A DNA stretch of 49,062 nt from positions 1 through 49,062 of the forward strand of contig JAOUOS010000023.1 of assembly GCA_029880285.1 (NCBI GenBank), given 5' to 3'. Made by a program: the position numbers and the translations under genes. This stretch comes from Spirochaetia bacterium. GTDB lineage: Bacteria; Spirochaetota; Leptospiria; Turneriellales; JAOUOS01. Below the pieces are notes generated by a model that saw only the letters and a program-made list of their open reading frames with translations, ran no database searches and was not told where the DNA came from. Shown here piece after piece: positions 43,736-49,062 of this stretch; the stretch's first letter is position 1, and every line of letters starts with the position of its first letter.

Positions 43736-45357
43736 GATTTATTAACCTGCTTATTATCTATTCTATACTCATAAAATCCTTTAATATTTTTCAGATATTC
43801 CGCGTAAAAAGAGGCAATATCCTGCCATATTAAATATTTATTTTCATTTTTATCGATTACAAAATTTTTAGCGGCTATTACTGTGTTATTATACAATTCA
43901 TGCAGTACTGTTCTAATTTCTTTTCTATCTTTCGTTACTTCTTCCATTCTTACTTCTAAACGAAGTTCTACTCTTAAAGGGGCATTAATATTTTCATTTA
44001 AGCGTTCAACATCCCAGCCGGTTATTACTTCTGTATTTGTTTCTGATTCAACTATAGAAGAAAACATATCCCACCAATCTACCGGCTTTTCAACCGCGAA
44101 TTCCCTTAAATCGAGCCAAATAGAAATTTTTCTATTCTCTAACATCATTTTTTCAACTCGGGAACCTCTCATTTTTTTCAAATATTCTTCATCATACGGC
44201 TGAATTGCGACCCTTCGAAGGCGTCTGATTTTTTTAAGATAACCGCCTGCTGTCGATTCTTCAAGTAAAATTCCCTGGATTTTTTCTGCCCTAAAACCGC
44301 TCTTAAAGGGCACAAGATTATATTTTGAATAAACATTATCTATATCTTCAAGTTCCATATCGTCTTGAATTTCAGTTGACGATTTTCGCGGCATAGCACC
44401 ATACATTTTTTGCTGAAAAAGTAATGAAAAAAAAGAATTCGCGCTTCTAATCTGCTGCGCGTTGCCTATTGATGCTCCGCCTATTGCGTTTATCTTCCAT
44501 GCTGATCCATAATATAAAGAACCACCTACGGTAAAATTAAAGCCTGAAAAATCTTTAATAAAACCTAATTTAGGCGAAATATAATATTTAGGTAAAAGCT
44601 CTATACCAAAATGAAATCGACTTGATTCATACAAAGAGTATGCGTAATCAAGATAAGCCGTAAACCAGTGAAGATGCTCATAACTGATACCTGCCTGTGT
44701 TTCAAAAGGCTGAGGCTCTAAATCGCCGCCTTCATAAAAAGAAATATCCGGCCCTATATTTTTAAAAACAATGCCCGCTGAAAATCTTTTATAAGCTTCC
44801 TGCGGCCCAAATAAATTAAATTTATATATAAATCCGACATCTGCGCCTATACCCTGACCGACATTTGAACCAAGCTGCATTCTAAAATATCTTGTGGTTA
44901 AACCAGCTGAAAAATCTTCTAAAAAACGATATCCCATTGATATACCAACCTGTGTGTCTACAACCGATAAATTGATACTGTTTTCTTCAAAAGATTCTAT
45001 TTTCTTAAACGGTTCATTTAAATATAAGGCGGTCGCAGAAATTCCAAGACTAAAAAAATCTGAATACGGATAATTCATTAAAAAGCTGTTAGCAGATATA
45101 TCTTGACCCAGCATAAAATGAGTTAACTCTGCTTCATAAATATTGGTAAGTCCCAAACCAGCGGGATTGTATACCATCGCAGAGGCTCCTTCTGGTCTTG
45201 AAACTTTAGCGTCAGATAAAACCATCCCCCTTGCTTCAACAGGTATTGTTAAAAACAATGGATCACTCAATAAATTTTTAGCGACGAAAATAAAAACAAT
45301 TGCCGCAAAAAATATTTTTGCTGATAATTTATATATATTTGCTTTTTTTATTCTCAT
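43732..45357 (-). CDS. PorV/UPF0164-like outer-membrane beta-barrel with a C-terminal extension
   Basis: 541 residues. Signal segment IFFAAIVFIFVAKNLL, then the PorV/UPF0164 start: ARGMVLSDAKV...GASAMVYNPAGLGLTN. Residues ~50-325 alternate hydrophobic beta-strands as in a 14-stranded FadL/PorV barrel. Residues ~330-541 are a distinct soluble alpha/beta region with basic stretches (LKKIRRLRRVAIQPYDEEYL). PorV shuttles type IX secretion substrates in Bacteroidota. The cargo-like Calx-beta protein is 18 bases upstream and the exported 380-residue protein overlaps downstream. The extension is unusual for PorV. Confidence 0.7.
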   Translation of the reverse strand: MRIKKANIYKLSAKIFFAAIVFIFVAKNLLSDPLFLTIPVEARGMVLSDAKVSRPEGASAMVYNPAGLGLTNIYEAELTHFMLGQDISANSFLMNYPYSDFFSLGISATALYLNEPFKKIESFEENSINLSVVDTQVGISMGYRFLEDFSAGLTTRYFRMQLGSNVGQGIGADVGFIYKFNLFGPQEAYKRFSAGIVFKNIGPDISFYEGGDLEPQPFETQAGISYEHLHWFTAYLDYAYSLYESSRFHFGIELLPKYYISPKLGFIKDFSGFNFTVGGSLYYGSAWKINAIGGASIGNAQQIRSANSFFSLLFQQKMYGAMPRKSSTEIQDDMELEDIDNVYSKYNLVPFKSGFRAEKIQGILLEESTAGGYLKKIRRLRRVAIQPYDEEYLKKMRGSRVEKMMLENRKISIWLDLREFAVEKPVDWWDMFSSIVESETNTEVITGWDVERLNENINAPLRVELRLEVRMEEVTKDRKEIRTVLHELYNNTVIAAKNFVIDKNENKYLIWQDIASFYAEYLKNIKGFYEYRIDNKQVNKS

Positions 45358-45375
45358 ATAAATTATAATTTAATT

Positions 45376-48300
45376 TTATCTTACAATAATTATTTTCTTA
45401 ATTTGCGGTTTTTTCCATATATCTGCTTTAATATAAATATAGTAAAGACCCGATCTTATCCTTTCATTTTTAACGTTCCACTCTACAAAGTTATTTCCTT
45501 TTGAAAAGTTTCCTGATTTTAATTTCTTTATTCTTCTGCCTTTCATATCGTATATCTCTATATTTACGGAAGAATTTTGCGTAATATTAAAGCCTATTAC
45601 ACTTTGACTGTTTTTTCTAAAATCAAGATAGTTATCTGAAACTTTCGCGGTATTTGGCGGTATAACAACATGATCATAGGGACCGGGCTCGAAAAATGTT
45701 ATAACTATACTATCGGCTTGGATAGTTGTCTTGCTCGACGCATCTCCTGTCACTTTCACGTAATATTCACCTATTGTATCCCACTGTAAATTTAACACGA
45801 CTTCTGAAGTATTTTGAAAAGTTACATTAACATCACCAGTTAATACTCCCGATGCTTTTATGTCGTTAGTATCAAACATTTCAATTGTTACGGCCTCATT
45901 AATTACAATAGGTTCACCGTTTATATTTTGAGCCTGCACTGTTACGTTAAAAGTCGCGCCAATTTCTATTTCACTTAATGGCGCAGTTATAACGACAAAT
46001 TTTTCAATAGTATCATCATTATCGGTAATATTCACTGTTACACTGTTTAGTGTTCCCGCTAACGCTTTATAAGCCATATCAACAGTATTTGTTGTATCTA
46101 TAATATGATTAATTACAGCGCTGTGAGAACCCTCTACTATTATATCATCTACAGCGGTTATAGTGATTGTTTGCGCGGTCCAATTCGCGCTTGTAAACGT
46201 AATGGAAGATTTATCGACAATAACGCCATTTGTTGTATCAGATGATGCTATATTTATAACCACATTACCAACAGGCTGAGTGTCTAAACTTACATTATAA
46301 ACAGCCGACGCGCCTGCTTCTGTCACGTTTACATTGAGCGGATTAAAAATCACATTTACCGGCACATCATCATCTGTTATTGTTACCGTATGAGTTGCTA
46401 CTGCCCCAGATATTGCATTAGCCGGTGTACCCATATTTACAATAACGGTTTCATTTGCTTCGTCAATAAAATCGTTCACTATTGTTATAGTAATGTCAGC
46501 TGTTAATGAACCCGCAGGTATTACTATTGGTGACGCTGTTATTGTATAATCATCAGGATTAATAGCTGTTGAACTGGCATCTATTGCAAAAGGAATTGTT
46601 ACATCTAATGCGCTTGCAGCACTTAACTGGGCCGTTATTGTCATCGTTCCCGTTTCATCAAAAGATGATTGAGCAGCTAATGTAAAATCTACTGTAGGCT
46701 GGGCATCATCATCTGTTATGGTTGCCGTATGGCTGGTTACGGCACCTGCTGATGCATTAACCGGAGTACCCATATTAATAATTACAGTTTCATCACCTTC
46801 ATTTAACGTATCGCCAGCTATTGTTATAGTTATATCAGCATTTATTGAACCCGCAGGTATTACTATTGGCGATGTTGTTATTGTGTAGTCAGCCGGATTA
46901 ATAGCTGTTGAACTGGCATCTATTGTAAAAGGAATAGTAACATCAAACGCGCTTGCAGCGCTTAACTGGGCCGTTATTGCCAACGTTCCCGTCTCATCAA
47001 TTGATGATTGAGCCGCTAATGTAAACTCTACTGTAGGCTGCGCGTCATCATCTGTTATTGTGGCCGTATGGCTGGTCACTGCGCCTGTTGACGCATTAAC
47101 CGGTGTACCCATATTCACAATTACAATTTCATTGCTTTCATTTAATGTATCACCCGCTATTATTATAGTAATATCAACGGTTGTTGAACCCGCAGGTATT
47201 ACTACCGGTGACGCTGTTATTGTATAATCATCAGAATTTATTGCTGTTGAACTCACATCAATTGCAAAAGGAATAGTTACATCTAAACCGCTTACCGCGC
47301 TTAACTGGGCCGTTAATATCATCGTTCCTGTCTCATCCAAAGATGATTGAGCCGCTGTCGTAAACTCTACTATAGGCGGTGCGTCATCATCTGTTATGGT
47401 GGCCGTATGGCTGGTCACAGCGGCTGTTGACGCATTAACCGGAACACCCATGTTTACTATAACTGTTTCATTACCTTCGTTTATCGCATCGCCTGTTATT
47501 GTTACAGTAATATCGGCTGTTGTTGAACCCGCGGGAATCGTTATCGGTGATAGTGTAATTGTATAATCGTCAGGATTTATTGCTGTTGAACCCGCATCAA
47601 TTGCAAAAGGAATAGTTACGTCTAAACCGCTTACCGCGCCTAACTGGGCCGTTATTGTCATCGTACCCGTTTCATCAATTGATGATTGAGAACCTGTCAC
47701 AAACTCTACTGACGGTATCGCGTCATCATCTGTTATTGTCGCGGTATGGATGGTTATACCGCTCGCTGATGCGTTTAGCGGTGTACCCATATTCACTATA
47801 ACTGTTTCATTACCTTCATTTATCGCATCGCCTGTTATTGTTACAGTAATATCGGCTGTTGTTGAACCCGCGGGAATCGTTATCGGTGATAGTGTAATTG
47901 TATAATCGTCAGGATTTATTGCTGTTGAACCCGCATCAATTGTAAAAGGAATAGTTACGTCTAATGTACTTACTCCGCTTAATTGCGCGGTTATTGTTAA
48001 TGTACCAGTTTCATTAACAGAAGCCTGATTCGCTGACGTAAATTCAACTGAGGCACTATCGTTATCCGTGATGTTCGCTATTACTGTATTAATGGTTAAA
48101 CCCGCAAAGTTACCATCGCTTGATGTGGACGTATGCGTTAGTGTACTCGAATGAGTATCTGTCTCTATTAATGGTTCATCTACTGCCGCTACCGTCACCG
48201 TCTGCGCCGCGCTCCAATTCGCGCTTGTAAAGGTTAATGTCTGCGGTGAGGTCGATGAACCATTTATCGTAACCTGCGCCGTATCAAATGCTATACTTAA

Positions 48301-49062
48301 TGTTACATCACTTAATGGCTTAGCAGTTAAAACCGCCGTATAGGTGTCTGTTGCCCCGGCCTCCGTTACATCCGTTGTGCCCCCAAGCTCCGTTATAGTC
48401 ACAGCTGCTGCGTCATTATCCGTTACATTCGCTGTTACAGACGCTAATGTGCCAACTATAGCATCATAGTCACCATCTAAAGTTAATACTGTATCTATAT
48501 CATGGCCTATCGCAACTGTGCCAATCGCATCAATTACAGCGTCATCTACCGCTGTTACCGTTACTGTCTGGCCGACGTTCCAATTGCTCGAAGTAAAAGT
48601 TAAACTTGCTTTATCTAAGGTGACTCCATTTGTTGTATCTGCGCTGGTCAGTGTCACCACTACAGTATCTGAAGGCTTACTCGTTAGGGCCACATCATAA
48701 GTATCACTGGTAGCCCCCGCTTCTAACACATCCGTACTGCCGCCAGACTCTACAATAGAAACTCCCGCAGAATCATTATCCGTTACATTCGCTGTTACAC
48801 CAGCTAAACTACCCACTAGTGCGTCATAATTTGCATCTAAAGTTAATACTGTATCTATATCATGGCCTATCGCAACTGTGCCAATCGCATCAATTACAGC
48901 GTCATCTACCGCTGTTACCGTCACTGTCTGGCCAATGTTCCAATTGCTCGAAGTAAAAGTTAAACTTGCTTTATCTAAGGTGACTCCATTTGTTGTATCT
49001 GCGCTGGTCAGTGTCACCACTACAGTATCTGAAGGCTTACTCGTTAGGGCCACATCATAAGT
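45376..49062 (-). CDS. Giant Calx-beta repeat surface protein with FlgD/sorting-type C-terminus (partial; continues past right edge)
   Basis: At least 1229 residues, reading frame open to the window edge. In protein order (right to left): repeats of ~115-120 residues with AGVSIVESGGSTDVLEAGAT and TLTSADTTNGVTLDK motifs, then five Calx-beta domains (SVEFTSANQASVNETGT to PTVDFTLAAQSSFDETGT, each ending 'ITDDDA'), one more repeat of the first type, an Ig-like part, and a ~75-residue C-terminal domain (SSVNIEIYDMKGRRIKKL, SGLYYIYIKAD) of the FlgD-Ig/type IX sorting kind. Calx-beta repeats bind Ca2+ and stiffen surface adhesins. With the PorV-like barrel next door this looks like a secreted cargo. 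The gene's start lies beyond 49062. Confidence 0.85.
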   Translation of the reverse strand, partial: TYDVALTSKPSDTVVVTLTSADTTNGVTLDKASLTFTSSNWNIGQTVTVTAVDDAVIDAIGTVAIGHDIDTVLTLDANYDALVGSLAGVTANVTDNDSAGVSIVESGGSTDVLEAGATSDTYDVALTSKPSDTVVVTLTSADTTNGVTLDKASLTFTSSNWNVGQTVTVTAVDDAVIDAIGTVAIGHDIDTVLTLDGDYDAIVGTLASVTANVTDNDAAAVTITELGGTTDVTEAGATDTYTAVLTAKPLSDVTLSIAFDTAQVTINGSSTSPQTLTFTSANWSAAQTVTVAAVDEPLIETDTHSSTLTHTSTSSDGNFAGLTINTVIANITDNDSASVEFTSANQASVNETGTLTITAQLSGVSTLDVTIPFTIDAGSTAINPDDYTITLSPITIPAGSTTADITVTITGDAINEGNETVIVNMGTPLNASASGITIHTATITDDDAIPSVEFVTGSQSSIDETGTMTITAQLGAVSGLDVTIPFAIDAGSTAINPDDYTITLSPITIPAGSTTADITVTITGDAINEGNETVIVNMGVPVNASTAAVTSHTATITDDDAPPIVEFTTAAQSSLDETGTMILTAQLSAVSGLDVTIPFAIDVSSTAINSDDYTITASPVVIPAGSTTVDITIIIAGDTLNESNEIVIVNMGTPVNASTGAVTSHTATITDDDAQPTVEFTLAAQSSIDETGTLAITAQLSAASAFDVTIPFTIDASSTAINPADYTITTSPIVIPAGSINADITITIAGDTLNEGDETVIINMGTPVNASAGAVTSHTATITDDDAQPTVDFTLAAQSSFDETGTMTITAQLSAASALDVTIPFAIDASSTAINPDDYTITASPIVIPAGSLTADITITIVNDFIDEANETVIVNMGTPANAISGAVATHTVTITDDDVPVNVIFNPLNVNVTEAGASAVYNVSLDTQPVGNVVINIASSDTTNGVIVDKSSITFTSANWTAQTITITAVDDIIVEGSHSAVINHIIDTTNTVDMAYKALAGTLNSVTVNITDNDDTIEKFVVITAPLSEIEIGATFNVTVQAQNINGEPIVINEAVTIEMFDTNDIKASGVLTGDVNVTFQNTSEVVLNLQWDTIGEYYVKVTGDASSKTTIQADSIVITFFEPGPYDHVVIPPNTAKVSDNYLDFRKNSQSVIGFNITQNSSVNIEIYDMKGRRIKKLKSGNFSKGNNFVEWNVKNERIRSGLYYIYIKADIWKKPQIKKIIIVR
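48476..49062. repeat. 360-bp tandem DNA repeat at the right edge of the window
   Basis: 48476-48702 and 48836-49062 (227 bases each, 360-base period) differ at only about three positions. A second pair of near-identical segments of ~120 bases exists at 47482 and 47821 (339-base period). These are coding repeats of the Calx-beta surface protein. Such identity between neighbours implies recent duplication or gene conversion. Confidence 0.85.

Overview
The window looks like the chromosome of an AT-rich, anaerobic or microaerophilic, double-membraned bacterium. Evidence for an outer membrane and a redox-active envelope: two lipoproteins with clear lipoboxes, a PorV/UPF0164-like beta-barrel, a large Calx-beta surface protein with a FlgD/sorting-type C-terminus, and a multiheme c-type cytochrome with system II (ResB/CcsA) maturation genes. 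Evidence for anaerobic metabolism: a complete Rnf operon that contains a pyruvate:ferredoxin oxidoreductase. The phylum cannot be fixed from the sequence alone. A low-GC Spirochaetota-like or candidate-phylum lineage is my best guess, and it is an inference.

Layout. 1-388: 3' end of a transposase, then a short spacer. 389-12411: a cytochrome/electron-transfer island. A lipoprotein with eight repeats plus an NHL propeller (5728-9276) is followed by an 11-heme cytochrome (3905-5713), both on the minus strand. They are flanked by two separate ResB-CcsA pairs, one on each strand (2506-3666 with 1655-2467, and 10139-11572 with 11572-12411). 12433-22631: one long minus-strand sulfur assimilation operon, apparently headed by an Rrf2 regulator. 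It runs rrf2, DUF2061, cysK, a ThiS-like carrier (hcyS), metY, ThiF-like (hcyF), JAMM protease (hcyD), sulfite reductase-TusA fusion, APS reductase cysH, cysD, cysN. This encodes sulfate to sulfide, then both O-acetylserine sulfhydrylation and a protein-thiocarboxylate route to homocysteine. 22632-25721: a small accessory stretch with a broken response-regulator-like gene behind a perfect promoter, an intact AAA/DUF4143 ATPase with a palindromic operator, a decayed ATPase remnant, a YcxB-like gene, an unknown 80-residue gene and an RRM RNA-binding protein. 25786-36065: rnfB, giant PFOR, rnfC, rnfD, rnfG, rnfE, rnfA and a small Cys-rich membrane protein, all on the minus strand. 36253-42599: mixed genes (lipoprotein, NnrS-like membrane protein with a DUF59 Fe-S factor, SIMPL protein behind a 33-bp palindrome, small membrane protein, pseudouridine synthase, CAAX protease, QueF, CDF transporter). 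42593-49062: a three-gene minus-strand surface operon (Calx-beta repeat protein, PorV-like barrel, unknown exported protein). The first gene runs off the right edge.

How the parts work together. PFOR makes reduced ferredoxin, and Rnf can oxidise it against NAD+ to build an ion gradient. The lipoprotein/cytochrome pair could carry electrons outward across the envelope, with the two ResB-CcsA pairs attaching its hemes. In the sulfur operon the CysH cysteine pattern is of the APS-reductase type. The APS-kinase-like tail of CysN has lost its catalytic residues, so the pathway appears to skip PAPS. The ThiS-like carrier ends in Gly-Gly-Gly plus four further residues, so a protease of the JAMM type encoded next door should have to trim it before use. 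No tRNA, rRNA, CRISPR array or complete insertion sequence was seen.
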